Below are positions 48,244-58,059 of a DNA stretch of 64,000 nucleotides, one piece after another (position 1 is the stretch's first letter; every line of letters starts with the position of its first letter). Position numbers and translations under genes: made by a program. The stretch is from Martelella lutilitoris (GTDB lineage: Bacteria > Pseudomonadota > Alphaproteobacteria > Rhizobiales > Rhizobiaceae). The stretch spans positions 2,441,501 to 2,505,500 of the forward strand of contig NZ_CP066786.1 of assembly GCF_016598595.1 (NCBI RefSeq), read 5' to 3'. The notes beneath the pieces were generated by a model. That model was not told the DNA's origin, did not search any database, and saw nothing but the letters and a program-made list of their open reading frames with translations.

Positions 48244-49410
48244 TCAGGCGGCGGCGCCGGCCTGTTTCCGGCGCCCGGCAATTTTCGCGAATGCCGCAAT
48301 CGCCCGGTCGATGTCCGCGTCGGTGGTGCTCCAGCCAAGCGAGATACGCAACGCCCCGAGACGCGGATCGCGCCCCATCGCCTTCAGCACGTGGCTTTCG
48401 CCCACCTTGCCGGACGAGCAGGCGGAGCCCGCCGAAAGCGCGATGCCTTCCAGATCGAAGGCAATCTGCCCGGTTTCCGCCTTCAGCCCCGGCAGGGTGA
48501 AGGCGGTGGTGTTGGGCACGCGGTCGCCACTCTCGCCATGGATGATGACGTCCGGCGCGGCAGCCCGCATGCCGGCCTCCAGCCGGTCGCGAAGCGCGGC
48601 GATCCTCGCATTACGCTCGGACAGACCGCTGGCGGCAAAGGCGGCCGCTGCGCCAAACCCGGCGATACCGGGAATATTCTCCGTGCCCGAACGGTGGCCC
48701 TTTTCGTGCCCGCCACCGCGAATGAGCGGCGTGGGCATCAGCGTTTCGCCGCGCGAGACAAGCGCGCCGATGCCTTTCGGTCCGCCGATCTTGTGGGCGG
48801 AGAGGATCAGGAAATCCGCTTCCAGCGCCTCAAGCGAGACGGGTATGCGGCCAACGGCCTGCACCGCATCGACCACCAGAAGGCCGCCATGGGCATGCAC
48901 GATCTTCGCCGCCTCCGCGACCGGCTGCAGAATGCCGGTCTCGCTGTTCGCCAGCATGATCGCGACCATCGGCAGGCCTGCATCGGCGTCACGCTTACGA
49001 AGGAGGTCTTCCAGCGCATCCAGCCTGACGACGCCATCCGCGCCAACGGGAATCTCGCGGCGCATGTCCGCCGGGAACCGGCCGCCCTCATGGACAGCCG
49101 GATGTTCGATCGCCGAAACATAAAGACCGCCAAGCCGAACCGGGCTGCGCCCCATGCGGAAATCAGGGGTCAGAACGGTACTCGCGGCTTCGGTCGCGCC
49201 GGAGGTAAAGACGACATGGGCGGGATCTGCGCCGACCAGTCCGGCCACCTGACGGCGGGCCTTTTCCACCGCCGCGCGTGCGGCGCGGCCCTCCTGATGC
49301 ACCGACGACGGATTGCCGGCAAGATCCAGCCCCTCGAGCAGCGCGGCGCGCGCTTCCGGCAGAAGCTTCGCGGTCGCATTCCAGTCGAGATAGATCCTGT
49401 CGGTGCCCAT
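48244..49410 (-). CDS. Cysteine desulfurase (NifS/IscS type I)
   Basis: 388 residues. First gene of the suf operon. YLDWNATAKLLPEAR, TSGATEAAST, the PLP lysine in LSAHKIGGPKGIGALVS, HRSGTENIPGIAGF, and the long active-site loop SAGSACSSGKVGESHVLKAM mark it as the IscS/NifS type, distinct from SufS. Rhizobial suf operons often start with such a second desulfurase. It is 127 bases before sufB. Confidence 0.93.
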   Translation of the reverse strand: MGTDRIYLDWNATAKLLPEARAALLEGLDLAGNPSSVHQEGRAARAAVEKARRQVAGLVGADPAHVVFTSGATEAASTVLTPDFRMGRSPVRLGGLYVSAIEHPAVHEGGRFPADMRREIPVGADGVVRLDALEDLLRKRDADAGLPMVAIMLANSETGILQPVAEAAKIVHAHGGLLVVDAVQAVGRIPVSLEALEADFLILSAHKIGGPKGIGALVSRGETLMPTPLIRGGGHEKGHRSGTENIPGIAGFGAAAAFAASGLSERNARIAALRDRLEAGMRAAAPDVIIHGESGDRVPNTTAFTLPGLKAETGQIAFDLEGIALSAGSACSSGKVGESHVLKAMGRDPRLGALRISLGWSTTDADIDRAIAAFAKIAGRRKQAGAAA

Positions 49411-49510
49411 ATCGTCCCTAATTCGGCAGGCGATGACGGCCTGCGACGCATTTTCCTTGAAATCCTTACGCGGCTTGCCCTATTTGAGCCCAGCACGAGA
49501 TGACTTCTAT

Positions 49511-49527
49511 TTTCGAACCATTCTAAA
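49511..49527 (-). promoter_or_regulatory. Irr-type iron control element (ICE-like) upstream of the suf operon
   Basis: TTTCGAA-CCA-TTCTAAA matches the Irr/ICE pattern TTTAGAA-N3-TTCTAAA with one mismatch. It lies 101 bases before the start of the first suf gene and 91 before the divergent hydrolase. Irr represses or activates iron genes in Rhizobiales when iron is low. Confidence 0.55.
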
Positions 49528-49617
49528 CTGCTTGTAGGAAAGCTGAGCCAATTAGTCAAGTCAACGCGACTTGCGCAAGCAGTCTTGAAAGTTTGAACCG
49601 ATTTTTCCGGAGAGCCA

Positions 49618-50295
49618 ATGCCTGAAGTGATTTTCAACGGTCCGGCCGGTCGCCTTGAAGGCCGCTACCAGCCGTCCAAGGAGAAGAACGCCCCGATCGC
49701 CATCGTCCTGCACCCGCATCCGCGGTTCGGAGGGACGATGAACAACCCGATCGTCTACGAGCTCTTCTACATGTTCCAGAAGCGTGGCTTCACCACACTG
49801 CGCTTCAATTTCCGCGGCATCGGCCGCAGCCAGGGCGAATTCGACCACGGCTCGGGCGAGCTTTCGGACGCGGCCGCAGCGCTTGACTGGGTGCAGAGCC
49901 TGCATCCCGATTCGAAGACCTGCTGGGTCGCCGGCTATTCCTTCGGCTCGTGGATCGGCATGCAGCTTCTGATGCGCCGGCCTGAAATCGAGGGCTTCAT
50001 GTCAATCGCGCCGCAGCCGAACATCTACGACTTCTCCTTCCTCGCCCCCTGCCCCTCCTCCGGCCTGATCATCCACGGCGATGCCGACAAGGTGGCCCCG
50101 CCGCGCGACGTCAACGGCCTGGTGGAAAAGCTGAAGACCCAGAAGGGCATCCTGATCACCCAGAAGACCGTTGCCGGCGCCAACCACTTCTTCTCCGGCA
50201 AGAACGAGGACCTTCTCTCCGAATGCGAGGACTATCTCGACCGCAGGCTGGAGGGCGAACTGGTGCCGGAACCGGCGCCGAAGCGGATCCGGTAA
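49618..50295 (+). CDS. Alpha/beta hydrolase
   Basis: 225 residues. Short-type hydrolase conserved in alphaproteobacteria: LHPHPRFGGTMNNPIVYELF, LRFNFRGIGRSQGEFDHGSG, nucleophile elbow AGYSFGSW, GDADKVAPPRDV, and a late His in AGANHFFSGK. Serine, Asp and His of the triad can be placed. Substrate unknown. It diverges from the suf operon and could share the Irr-like site. Confidence 0.88.
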   Translation: MPEVIFNGPAGRLEGRYQPSKEKNAPIAIVLHPHPRFGGTMNNPIVYELFYMFQKRGFTTLRFNFRGIGRSQGEFDHGSGELSDAAAALDWVQSLHPDSKTCWVAGYSFGSWIGMQLLMRRPEIEGFMSIAPQPNIYDFSFLAPCPSSGLIIHGDADKVAPPRDVNGLVEKLKTQKGILITQKTVAGANHFFSGKNEDLLSECEDYLDRRLEGELVPEPAPKRIR

Positions 50296-50309
50296 GTTAC
50301 TTTGAATTG

Positions 50310-50341
50310 AATTCCCGGCAGAATCTCAACTGTCGGGAATT
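50310..50341 (+). terminator. Terminator after the hydrolase
   Basis: AATTCCCGGCAG (50310-50321) and CTGTCGGGAATT (50330-50341), 12-bp stem with one G-U pair, 8-base loop, followed by GTCATTTTAATTTTT. 14 bases after the stop. Confidence 0.88.
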
Positions 50342-50405
50342 GTCATTTTAATTTTTGAAAGCCCCAAGCTACAAAGTGTTCGAGGAAACAGTATGCGGCG
50401 GGGCA

Positions 50406-50714
50406 ATGAACCAATTTCAGAAATACAAGCCAATCGCAGGCTGGCTCGTCATTAACGCGCTCCTTCCCTACCTCATTCGCCTCTCGGGTGTCGTGACGGT
50501 CGAGAATTCTATCTATGTCGGCGTGCTGCTGATGGTCTTGTTGCAGGGGCTTAACTACGTTTTGATGCGAAAACACATCGAGCTCGCAATCGCCACTATA
50601 ACATTGAACGTTATCGGCTTCGTTCTGGTTGGCTACTTTTCGATCGTCTACGCGATTTACCCGATCGTTAAAGTGATCTTGCTGCCGCTTGCTTATAAAA
50701 CGGGTGCAATTTGA
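50406..50714 (+). CDS. Small multi-spanning membrane protein
   Basis: 102 residues, with about three hydrophobic segments (IAGWLVINALLPYLI, SIYVGVLLMVLLQGLNYVLM, IATITLNVIGFVLVGYFSIV). No family recognised. Its stop overlaps the TTG start of the next gene (TTGA), so the two are likely coupled. Start 50406 (MNQFQKYKPIAGW) chosen over 50355. Confidence 0.55.
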   Translation: MNQFQKYKPIAGWLVINALLPYLIRLSGVVTVENSIYVGVLLMVLLQGLNYVLMRKHIELAIATITLNVIGFVLVGYFSIVYAIYPIVKVILLPLAYKTGAI

Positions 50715-51076
50715 CAGATATCGAACACCTCAAAGCATTGGAAGCCCTGCTCCACCAGCCTGAAATCAGACGCGACGCAGCGAAGGTCGCAACGCTGCTT
50801 GCGGATGACTTTATGGAGTTCGGCAGTTCAGGCAAGTGCTGGGACAAGCCAGCAATACTCGCCATGCTTCAGGCCGAGGGCGAACGCGAATACGCGGTGG
50901 AAAGTGATGGCTATAAGCTTTTCGTGATTTCGGAAGATGCGGCGTTGCTGACCTATCGCTCCTTTCATCGGCTACCCGATGGCCGCGCCGTTCGCCACGT
51001 AAACCGCAGTTCGCTCTGGCAGGAAATCGAGGGAAACTGGCGGTTGCGTTTTCACCAGGGAACGCCAGCCGGCTAA
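50711..51076 (+). CDS. DUF4440/NTF2-like protein
   Basis: 121 residues from a TTG start. Matches the SnoaL/DUF4440 cone fold: ALEALLHQPEIRRDAAKVAT, LLADDFMEFGSSGKCWDKPA, and WRLRFHQGTPAG. Members are small dimeric proteins, some enzymes, many of unknown role. Translation is probably coupled to the upstream membrane protein. Confidence 0.78.
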   Translation: MTDIEHLKALEALLHQPEIRRDAAKVATLLADDFMEFGSSGKCWDKPAILAMLQAEGEREYAVESDGYKLFVISEDAALLTYRSFHRLPDGRAVRHVNRSSLWQEIEGNWRLRFHQGTPAG

Positions 51077-51240
51077 CCTTACCGTTCGTATCCCGGCCCA
51101 GGGCGGACGCGCAGCTTCGGAAGCCAGCAACAGGCCTTTTGTCGTCCCAGCCTTCGGGTCCCGTTTCAAAACAGGTGCACACGGGCAAAAAACCGTGCTA
51201 AAGCGCGCGCGACCGCAATTCAGCAATCGAAGATAGATCC

Positions 51241-52494
51241 ATGTCGAAGTTCAAATCCGAATTCCTGCACACGCTCTCCGAGCGCGGTTTCATCCACCAG
51301 ATTTCCGATGAGACCGGCCTTGATGACCTTCTGGCCAAGGAGCAGGTGACGGCCTATATCGGCTTCGATCCGACCGCGCCCTCGCTCCATGCCGGTTCGC
51401 TGATCCAGATCATGATGCTGCACTGGTTCCAGAAGACCGACCACCGGCCGATCTCGCTGATGGGCGGCGGCACCGGCATGGTCGGCGACCCGTCCTTCAA
51501 GGACGAGGCCCGCAAGCTGATGACGATCGACATGATCGAGGACAATATCGCCTCCATCCAGCGGGTCTTCGCCAATTACATTGATTACGACCGCGCCGAC
51601 AGCCCGGCGCTGATGATCAACAATGCCGACTGGCTGCGCGGCATCAACTACCTCGAATTCCTGCGCGATGTCGGCCGCCATTTCTCGGTCAACCGCATGC
51701 TCTCCTTCGAGAGCGTGAAGACGCGGCTTGATCGCGAGCAGTCGCTGTCCTTCCTTGAATTCAACTACATGATCCTGCAGGCCTATGACTTCGTCGAGCT
51801 CTACCGGCAGACCGGCTGCCGGCTGCAGATGGGCGGCTCCGACCAGTGGGGCAACATCGTCAACGGCATCGATCTCGGCCACCGCATGGAAACGCCGCAG
51901 CTTTACGCCCTGACGGCGCCGCTCTTGACGACATCGTCCGGCGCCAAGATGGGCAAATCGGCAAACGGCGCCGTCTGGCTGAACCCGGACATGCTTTCGG
52001 CCTATGATTTCTGGCAGTTCTGGCGCAACACGGAAGACGCCGATGTCGGCCGCTTCCTCAAACTCTACACGACGCTGCCGATGGACGAGGTTGCCCGGCT
52101 TTCAGCGCTCGGCGGATCGGAAATCAACGAGGTCAAGAAGATCCTCGCCACCGAGGTGACCGCCATGCTGCACGGCCGGGCCGCCGCTGACGAGGCGGCG
52201 GAGACGGCGCGCAAGACCTTCGAGGAAGGCGCGCTTGCCGAAAACCTCCCGACCGTCGAAGTCGGCAAGGCGGATATCGACGCCGGGATCGGCATCCTCA
52301 CGCTTCTGGTGCAGGCCGGCCTTGCCGGCTCCAACGGCGAGGCCCGCCGCCACATCAAGGGCGGCGCGGTGAAGCTCAACGACAAGGGCGTTTCCGACGA
52401 GCGCATGGCCGTTGACGCCGGCGCCGTCACCGAAGACGGCGTCATCAAGCTTTCGCTGGGCAAGAAGAAGCACATCCTCGTCAGGCCGGCCTGA
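51241..52494 (+). CDS. tyrS: Tyrosyl-tRNA synthetase
   Basis: 417 residues. Charges tRNA-Tyr. Class I motifs: HIGH-equivalent [12 protein letters not shown], tyrosine pocket [20 protein letters not shown] with GNIVNG, KMSKS-equivalent [13 protein letters not shown], and a C-terminal S4 domain ([20 protein letters not shown]). Confidence 0.97.
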   Translation: MSKFKSEFLHTLSERGFIHQISDETGLDDLLAKEQVTAYIGFDPTAPSLHAGSLIQIMMLHWFQKTDHRPISLMGGGTGMVGDPSFKDEARKLMTIDMIEDNIASIQRVFANYIDYDRADSPALMINNADWLRGINYLEFLRDVGRHFSVNRMLSFESVKTRLDREQSLSFLEFNYMILQAYDFVELYRQTGCRLQMGGSDQWGNIVNGIDLGHRMETPQLYALTAPLLTTSSGAKMGKSANGAVWLNPDMLSAYDFWQFWRNTEDADVGRFLKLYTTLPMDEVARLSALGGSEINEVKKILATEVTAMLHGRAAADEAAETARKTFEEGALAENLPTVEVGKADIDAGIGILTLLVQAGLAGSNGEARRHIKGGAVKLNDKGVSDERMAVDAGAVTEDGVIKLSLGKKKHILVRPA

Positions 52495-52540
52495 GGGCAG
52501 GCCAAAGCCGACAAACCGAGCCCGCCGGAGCGGCGGGCCT

Positions 52541-52705
52541 AGAGCACTTCGCAGTCAGATGGAAACATCTGACGTCCGCGAAAATGCGTCAAAACAAATA
52601 GATAGAGCGGTAGCGCGTTTCCATGAAAGGCGGAACCGCTCTAGCGCATCGGCCCGAAAATCGGAATCGTTTTTCGGAAAGCACGATGCGTAGATAAAAT
52701 AGGTT
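52541..52705. repeat. Dispersed intergenic repeat, copy A
   Basis: From about 52646 to 52705 (CGCATCGGCCCGAAAATCGG ... GATAAAATAGGTT) the sequence is the reverse complement of 58893-58955 with one or two differences. The inner CCGAAAATCGGA...TTTTCGG is palindromic. The 5' part (GATGGAAACATCTGACGTCC) has its own small hairpin. No gene in the tyrS-pflA gap. Confidence 0.8.
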
Positions 52706-52768
52706 AGAGCGCCAACCCGAAGGCCGTTTGCCGGGTTCTGAAGATCAGAAGCGGCTCATGGCACCCGT

Positions 52769-53551
52769 TCAGGCGGTGTACAGCCCGCGCGCGCGGAAGA
52801 TATCACGCGCGGCCTCGGTCTCATCCGTCGTCGGCGTCGGCGTGTCGCGCAGCGTGTATTCCTTGCCCATGGCATCCCATTTGGCAATGCCCATCTGGTG
52901 GAACGGCAGAACCTCGACGCGTTCGACGATATCGCCGAGCGAAGCGACGTAGTCCGCCATCCTGTTGACGTCGCCGGCATCATCCGTCAGCCCCGGCACC
53001 AGCACATAGCGCATCCACATCTTCTTGTGTATCCGCTTCAGCCGTTCGGCGAAATCGAGCGTCGGCTGCAGATGCTGCGCGGTGATCGCATGGTACTTCT
53101 CCGGGTCGATATGCTTGATATCGAGCATGACGAGGTCGACATTGTCGAACCACTCGTCTTCGACGCCGGTGTGGAGATAGCCCTGCGTATCAAGCGCGAT
53201 ATGCAGGCCCATTTCCTTCTTGATATGTCCCATGACATTGCCGATGAAACCGGCCTGCATCATGGGTTCGCCGCCGGAAAAGGTGACGCCGCCGGCGAAT
53301 TTCAGGAAGCCCGCATAGGGGCGGACCTCCCTGAGCATGTCGTCCACATCGACCCTGCGGCCGTTGTGGAGCTTCCAGGTATCCGGGTTGTGGCAATAAA
53401 GGCACCGGAACTGGCAACCGGCCATGAAGAACACGAAGCGCATTCCCGGACCGTCGACCGCCCCGCCGGTTTCGACCGAGTGGAGAAATCCGTGGTCGAT
53501 GTCGATATGGACACCGGTGGGCTTCGTTGGTGCGGAAACGCGCTTGTGCAT
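52769..53551 (-). CDS. pflA: Pyruvate formate-lyase activating enzyme
   Basis: Radical SAM enzyme that installs the glycyl radical in PflB. 260 residues. Cluster motif CQFRCLYCHN (CxxxCxxC), GGVTFSGGEPMMQ, and DIKHIDPEKYHAITAQ. It is 12 bases after pflB, forming a pflB-pflA operon. Oxygen-sensitive, so it is of use only under low oxygen. Confidence 0.94.
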   Translation of the reverse strand: MHKRVSAPTKPTGVHIDIDHGFLHSVETGGAVDGPGMRFVFFMAGCQFRCLYCHNPDTWKLHNGRRVDVDDMLREVRPYAGFLKFAGGVTFSGGEPMMQAGFIGNVMGHIKKEMGLHIALDTQGYLHTGVEDEWFDNVDLVMLDIKHIDPEKYHAITAQHLQPTLDFAERLKRIHKKMWMRYVLVPGLTDDAGDVNRMADYVASLGDIVERVEVLPFHQMGIAKWDAMGKEYTLRDTPTPTTDETEAARDIFRARGLYTA

Positions 53552-53563
53552 TCTTCTTCTCGT

Positions 53564-55834
53564 TTACATCGAGGTGTGGAAAGTCCGGTTGATGACGTCA
53601 AGCTGCTGTTCCTTCGTCAGCTTGATGAAGTTCACCGCATAACCCGAAACACGGATCGTCAGCTGCGGATACTTCTCCGGATGGTCCATGGCGTCAACCA
53701 GGGTCTCCTTGTTGAGGAGATTGACGTTGACGTGGAAACCGCCGGCCGCCGTGTAACCGTCGAGGCAATTCGACAGGTTCCTGATGCGATCCTCGTCGGT
53801 ATGGCCGAGGCTGCCCGGCGTTGCCGAGGCGGTCCAGCTGATCCCGTCGAGGGCGGCGTCATAGGGCAGCTTGGCAAGCGAGGCGCCTGCGGCCACAAAG
53901 CCCTTCTTGTCACGACCGTTCATCGGGTTGGCGCCCGGTGCGAAGGGTTCGCCGGCACGGCGTCCGTCCGGCGTGTTGCCGGTCTTCTTGCCGTAAACGA
54001 CATTCGAGGTGATCGTCAGGATCGACTGCGTCGGCATCGAGTCGCGGTAGAAGTAGGGCTGCGCCTTGATCTTGTTCATGAAGGTCTCGGTCAGCCAGAC
54101 CGCGATTTCGTCGACACGGTCGTCATTGTTTCCGAAGGCCGGGAAATCGCCGGTGATCTTGTAGTCGACGGCAAGTCCGGTTTCGTCGCGAATGACCTCG
54201 ACCTTGGCATATTTGATCGCCGACAGCGCATCGGCCGCAATCGACAGACCGGCGATGCCGCAAGCCATGGTGCGCAGGATATCACGGTCATGCAGGGCCA
54301 TTTCGATGCGTTCATACGCATATTTGTCGTGCATGTAGTGGATCGCGTTCAGGGCCTTGACGTAGGTCTTGGCAAGCCAGTCCATGGCCTTGTCGAACTT
54401 TTCGACGACCTCGTCATATTCCAGAACGTCGCCGGTGATCGGCTCAAGCCCTTCGGCAACCTTCTTGCCTTTCAGCTTCATTTCGTCAACGCCGCCATTG
54501 ATCGCATAAAGCAGAGCCTTGGCGAGGTTGGCGCGCGCGCCGAAGAACTGCATCTGTTTGCCGATCCGCATCGACGAGACGCAGCAGGCAATGCCATAGT
54601 CATCGCCCCATTTCGGACGCATCAGCTCGTCGTTCTCGTACTGGATGGCGCAGGTGTCGGCCGAAACCTTGGCGCAGAAGTGCTTGAAGCCTTCCGGCAG
54701 GCTCGGGCTCCACAGAACCGTGAGGTTCGGCTCCGGCGCGGGACCCAGGTTGAACAGCGTGTTGAGGAAACGGAAGCTGTTCTTCGAAACCAGCGTCCGG
54801 CCGTCTTCGCCCATGCCACCGATGGCTTCGGTGACCCATACGGGGTCGCCCGAGAACAGCTCGTCATATTCCGGCGTGCGCAGGAAGCGAACAATGCGCA
54901 GCTTCATGATCATATCGTCGATCATTTCCTGGGCATCGTCTTCCGAGATGTAACCGGCTTCGATATCGCGCTCGATATAGATGTCGAGGAAGGTCGAGAT
55001 GCGACCGATCGACATGGCGGCGCCGTTCTGTTCCTTCACGGCGGCCAGATAGCCGAAATAGACGGCCTGGACGGCTTCGCGGGCATTGCGGGCGGGCTTC
55101 GAAATGTCGACGCCATATTTGGCCGCCATTTCACGCAGCTCGTCGAGAGCGCGGAACTGTTCCGAGAGTTCCTCGCGCAGACGCATGTTGTTGTCGTTGA
55201 AGACGGCGTCGTCGAGTTCGTGGAATTCCTTCTGCTTTTGAGCGCGCAGGAAATCCGTGCCGTAAAGGGCAACGCGGCGATAGTCGCCGATGATGCGACC
55301 GCGGCCATAGGCATCCGGCAGACCGGTGATCACGCCCGATTTGCGGGCTGCAAGGATGTCCGGGCTGTAAACGTCGAACACGCCCTGGTTATGGCTCTTG
55401 CGATATTTGGTCCACACTTCGTGGACGGTTTCGTCCGCCTTGTAGCCATAGGTATTCAGGCTGCCCTCAACCATACGCAGGCCGCCATTCGGCATGATCG
55501 CGCGCTTCAGCGGCGCATCCGTCTGCAGGCCGACGATGATTTCGAGCTCCTTGTTGATGTAGCCGGCATCATGCGCGGTGATCGACGAGGGCTTGTCTGC
55601 CGAAATGTCGAGAACGCCGCCCTTGTCGCGTTCCTGCTTCAAGAGGTCGCTCAGTTCGTCCCAGAGCTGCTTGGTGCGCTCGGTGGCCGGTGCGAGGAAG
55701 GACGCATCGCCTTCATAAGGCGTGTAGTTCTCCTGAATGAAGTTGCGAACGTCGATTGCGGTGCGCCATGCTCCGTCGCTGAACCCGCTCCACGGGTCGG
55801 CGTGAACGTTCGTGTGTTTGGCATACATATCCAT
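53564..55834 (-). CDS. pflB: Formate C-acetyltransferase (pyruvate formate-lyase)
   Basis: Splits pyruvate with CoA into acetyl-CoA and formate under anoxia. 756 residues. The catalytic pair Cys417-Cys418 ([20 protein letters not shown]) and the glycyl-radical site Gly731 ([19 protein letters not shown]) are intact, at nearly the same positions as in E. coli PflB. Start 55834 ([15 protein letters not shown]) chosen; 55852 and 55828 are alternatives. Uncommon in aerobic Rhizobiales. Confidence 0.95.
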   Translation of the reverse strand: MDMYAKHTNVHADPWSGFSDGAWRTAIDVRNFIQENYTPYEGDASFLAPATERTKQLWDELSDLLKQERDKGGVLDISADKPSSITAHDAGYINKELEIIVGLQTDAPLKRAIMPNGGLRMVEGSLNTYGYKADETVHEVWTKYRKSHNQGVFDVYSPDILAARKSGVITGLPDAYGRGRIIGDYRRVALYGTDFLRAQKQKEFHELDDAVFNDNNMRLREELSEQFRALDELREMAAKYGVDISKPARNAREAVQAVYFGYLAAVKEQNGAAMSIGRISTFLDIYIERDIEAGYISEDDAQEMIDDMIMKLRIVRFLRTPEYDELFSGDPVWVTEAIGGMGEDGRTLVSKNSFRFLNTLFNLGPAPEPNLTVLWSPSLPEGFKHFCAKVSADTCAIQYENDELMRPKWGDDYGIACCVSSMRIGKQMQFFGARANLAKALLYAINGGVDEMKLKGKKVAEGLEPITGDVLEYDEVVEKFDKAMDWLAKTYVKALNAIHYMHDKYAYERIEMALHDRDILRTMACGIAGLSIAADALSAIKYAKVEVIRDETGLAVDYKITGDFPAFGNNDDRVDEIAVWLTETFMNKIKAQPYFYRDSMPTQSILTITSNVVYGKKTGNTPDGRRAGEPFAPGANPMNGRDKKGFVAAGASLAKLPYDAALDGISWTASATPGSLGHTDEDRIRNLSNCLDGYTAAGGFHVNVNLLNKETLVDAMDHPEKYPQLTIRVSGYAVNFIKLTKEQQLDVINRTFHTSM

Positions 55835-56103
55835 GGTTTCAGCCCTCACCATAATAAGAGGAACATTGCTGGGGTTCCAGCGCCCGCGCCGAGGAGGATG
55901 TCCGGCAAAAGGCGCTGGGTTCGGGGAACGAACTATCCGGCAAAATATCGGTCGGAATCTTTCCGACCAAAACGGCCATTCTTGGGCAGGCAGTTGCGGG
56001 ACATTTCATTCCACCAATTCTAGCGACTTCACCGTCGCTCACGATGGCTGACTTTGGCGCCTGGCGCTGGTCTTGGGCAAAGCCTGCGAAAGATCGCGTC
56101 GAA

Positions 56104-56122
56104 TGTTGACGCCAACGGTCAA
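56104..56122. promoter_or_regulatory. Inverted repeat in the pflB leader
   Basis: GTTGAC-gccaacg-GTCAAC, perfect 6-bp arms with a 7-base spacer. It lies between the proposed promoter and pflB. It resembles FNR/NNR-type half sites but the spacer is 3 bases too long for FNR. Confidence 0.35.
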
Positions 56123-56175
56123 CGCTCTTCGTTTTGACGACCTCTATATGGTACCAAAGGCGTATAAAGTCCACA

Positions 56176-56204
56176 ATAAATTGACATTTTTACTTATTTT
56201 TCAA
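56176..56204 (-). promoter_or_regulatory. Candidate pflB promoter
   Basis: Minus strand: TTGAAA (56204-56199), 17-base spacer, ATTTAT (56181-56176), within an AT-rich block. It would give a leader of about 330 bases. Confidence 0.45.
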
Positions 56205-56265
56205 GTACAACTGACGAATTACAATTCCGAACCAATAATATAAACATAATCAAGGCGACCCGACA

Positions 56266-56279
56266 TTGATATCGGTCAA
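56266..56279. promoter_or_regulatory. FNR/Anr-like box
   Basis: TTGAT-ATCG-GTCAA matches the FNR consensus TTGAT-N4-ATCAA with one mismatch. It lies about 430 bases before pflB, roughly -100 from the proposed promoter, so it is not at the classical -41.5 position. Confidence 0.4.
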
Positions 56280-56859
56280 CTTAAGCCAAATCGGCAGCGA
56301 AAACCGGATTTTCCGGGTCGCGTCAAGCGTACCCCAATACTTACAAACAGCCTGAACGCGAATTCCGCTCCGCTACAAGCATGGGCTCGAGGCGAGGCGC
56401 GACGCGCAAAAAGCCCGCTACAACCACCCAGTCGGCATTCTGAGCCCTTTTTCCTCAGAATAAACCGATCTGCACCCGAATCAAGTGCGCCTCCGCCACC
56501 GCCCCACCCGTGCTCTGAAAACCGGACGACTCGCCCCGGTTTATGTGCACTTCTACTTACAAAAAAAAGCTGCACCGAAATGGAATCACGGATTGCCGAC
56601 CATTTGCCCTTCGCCCTGGCCGCAGGCGCCCAGATCAGTCACGCGCAGGCAGACTGCTGAAAGACACCATGGAACAGACTTTTTCCGGGTTTTTGCCCGC
56701 CCAAGGCGCAGGATCGGGACGGCATGGGCCGGGGACCGGCGTTTGCGGGCAAACCCGTCTTGCTCCGGCGGCGGTCCTCATGTCTAGTGGCCTGCACCGC
56801 GTTGCAGGCCGGAAGGCCGGCGCGCATAAAACAAGAAAAGCAGGCGCCGGAAGACCTTC
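56280..56859. other. Long intergenic region
   Basis: About 580 bases between the pflB control region and the TIGR03032 gene. Short frames show no family similarity. I see no RNA gene, repeat copy or promoter I could defend. Confidence 0.4.
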
Positions 56860-58050
56860 ATGACCGACACACCCAGCGAACCCAACCTTAAAAGCGCACA
56901 GGGGCCCGCCCCGGCCGCTTCCGACAGCGCCCCGCCCCCCTCCGACGCGCCGGGCGCAGCACCTGCTCCGCCGGAGGAAATCCGCTCGCAGGTCACCTGT
57001 TCGCGCGGCTTTGGCCAGTGGCTGTCGCTCCACAACTGTTCTCTCGCCTTTACCTCCTACCAGACCGGGCAATTGTTCCTGGTCGGCGTGCTGCCCAACG
57101 GTTCGCTGTCTCTGCACCAGCGCAATTTCGTCCGCGCCATGGGGCTGATCGGCGACAGCCAGCGCCTGCTGCTGGCGGGTCTCGCCCAGATCTGGCGGTT
57201 CGAGAACGTGCTCGGCCCGAACGAACGCGCCAATGATGCCTTCGACAGGCTCTACGTCCCGCGCCGCGGACAGACCGTCTCCGATGTCGACGTCCATGAA
57301 CTCGGCATCGATGCCGCCGGACGCCTGCTCTTCGTCAACACCAAATATTCCTGCCTTGCGACCGACAGCGTCGTGCACTCCTTCAAGCCGGTCTGGCGGC
57401 CGCCCTTCATCTCCCGACTGGCGCCGGAGGATCGCTGCCACCTGAACGGCCTCGCCATGGAAAACGGCGTGCCGCGTTTCGTCACCTCGGTCTCCACCAC
57501 CGATATCGTCGACGGCTGGCGCAACGAGCGCCGCGATGGCGGCGTCGTCGTCGATGTCGAGACCGACGAGATCGTCACCGAAGGCGTCTCGATGCCGCAT
57601 TCGCCGCGCCTTTACAAGAACGCGCTCTGGTTCCTCGATTCCGGCAATGGCTACCTGACCCGCCTTGACCTTCAGAGCCGGACCCGCGAACGCGTCGCCT
57701 TCTGCCCCGGCTTCCTGCGCGGCCTCTCCTTCCATGACGGGCATGCCGTCGTCGGGCTGTCGCTTGCCCGCCGCGAAGGCGTCTTCTCCGGCCTCAACCT
57801 TCAGGACGAACTGGAAAAACGCCGTGCCGAAGCCTGGTGCGGACTGCAGATCGTCAACACGGAAAACGGCGACATCGTCGAATGGCTGAGGATCGAAGGC
57901 GGCATCAAAGAGCTCTTCGACGTCCGCGTCCTGCCGGGCGTCACCTGCCCGATGGCGCTGCCGACCTTCGGACCCGAACTTGCAAGCTTCATCACCATCG
58001 AGGCCCCGGACCGGCCGCTGTCGGAACGCGGCTGGCACCCGGCGACGTGA
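56860..58050 (+). CDS. TIGR03032 family protein
   Basis: 396 residues. A Pro/Ala-rich, disordered N-terminus (about 1-40) is followed by the TIGR03032 domain: FGQWLSLHNCSLAFTSYQTG, DVDVHELGIDAAGRLLFVNT, CHLNGLAMENGVPRFVTSVS, SMPHSPRLYKNALWFLDSGN, and GVFSGLNLQDELEKRRAEAW. The pattern suggests a beta-propeller. No biochemical role is known. Nine bases upstream of the hydroxypyruvate isomerase gene, so probably one transcript. Confidence 0.85.
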   Translation: MTDTPSEPNLKSAQGPAPAASDSAPPPSDAPGAAPAPPEEIRSQVTCSRGFGQWLSLHNCSLAFTSYQTGQLFLVGVLPNGSLSLHQRNFVRAMGLIGDSQRLLLAGLAQIWRFENVLGPNERANDAFDRLYVPRRGQTVSDVDVHELGIDAAGRLLFVNTKYSCLATDSVVHSFKPVWRPPFISRLAPEDRCHLNGLAMENGVPRFVTSVSTTDIVDGWRNERRDGGVVVDVETDEIVTEGVSMPHSPRLYKNALWFLDSGNGYLTRLDLQSRTRERVAFCPGFLRGLSFHDGHAVVGLSLARREGVFSGLNLQDELEKRRAEAWCGLQIVNTENGDIVEWLRIEGGIKELFDVRVLPGVTCPMALPTFGPELASFITIEAPDRPLSERGWHPAT

Positions 58051-58059
58051 GGACACCCT

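Noticed and set aside
52898..56023. 1041-residue open frame on the plus strand opposite pflA-pflB
   Set aside because: Antisense shadow of high-GC genes; no family similarity, and the opposite strand has all PFL catalytic residues.
56104..56122. FNR box in the pflB leader
   Set aside because: TTGAC and GTCAA are separated by 7 bases, not 4, so it does not fit FNR; kept only as an inverted repeat.
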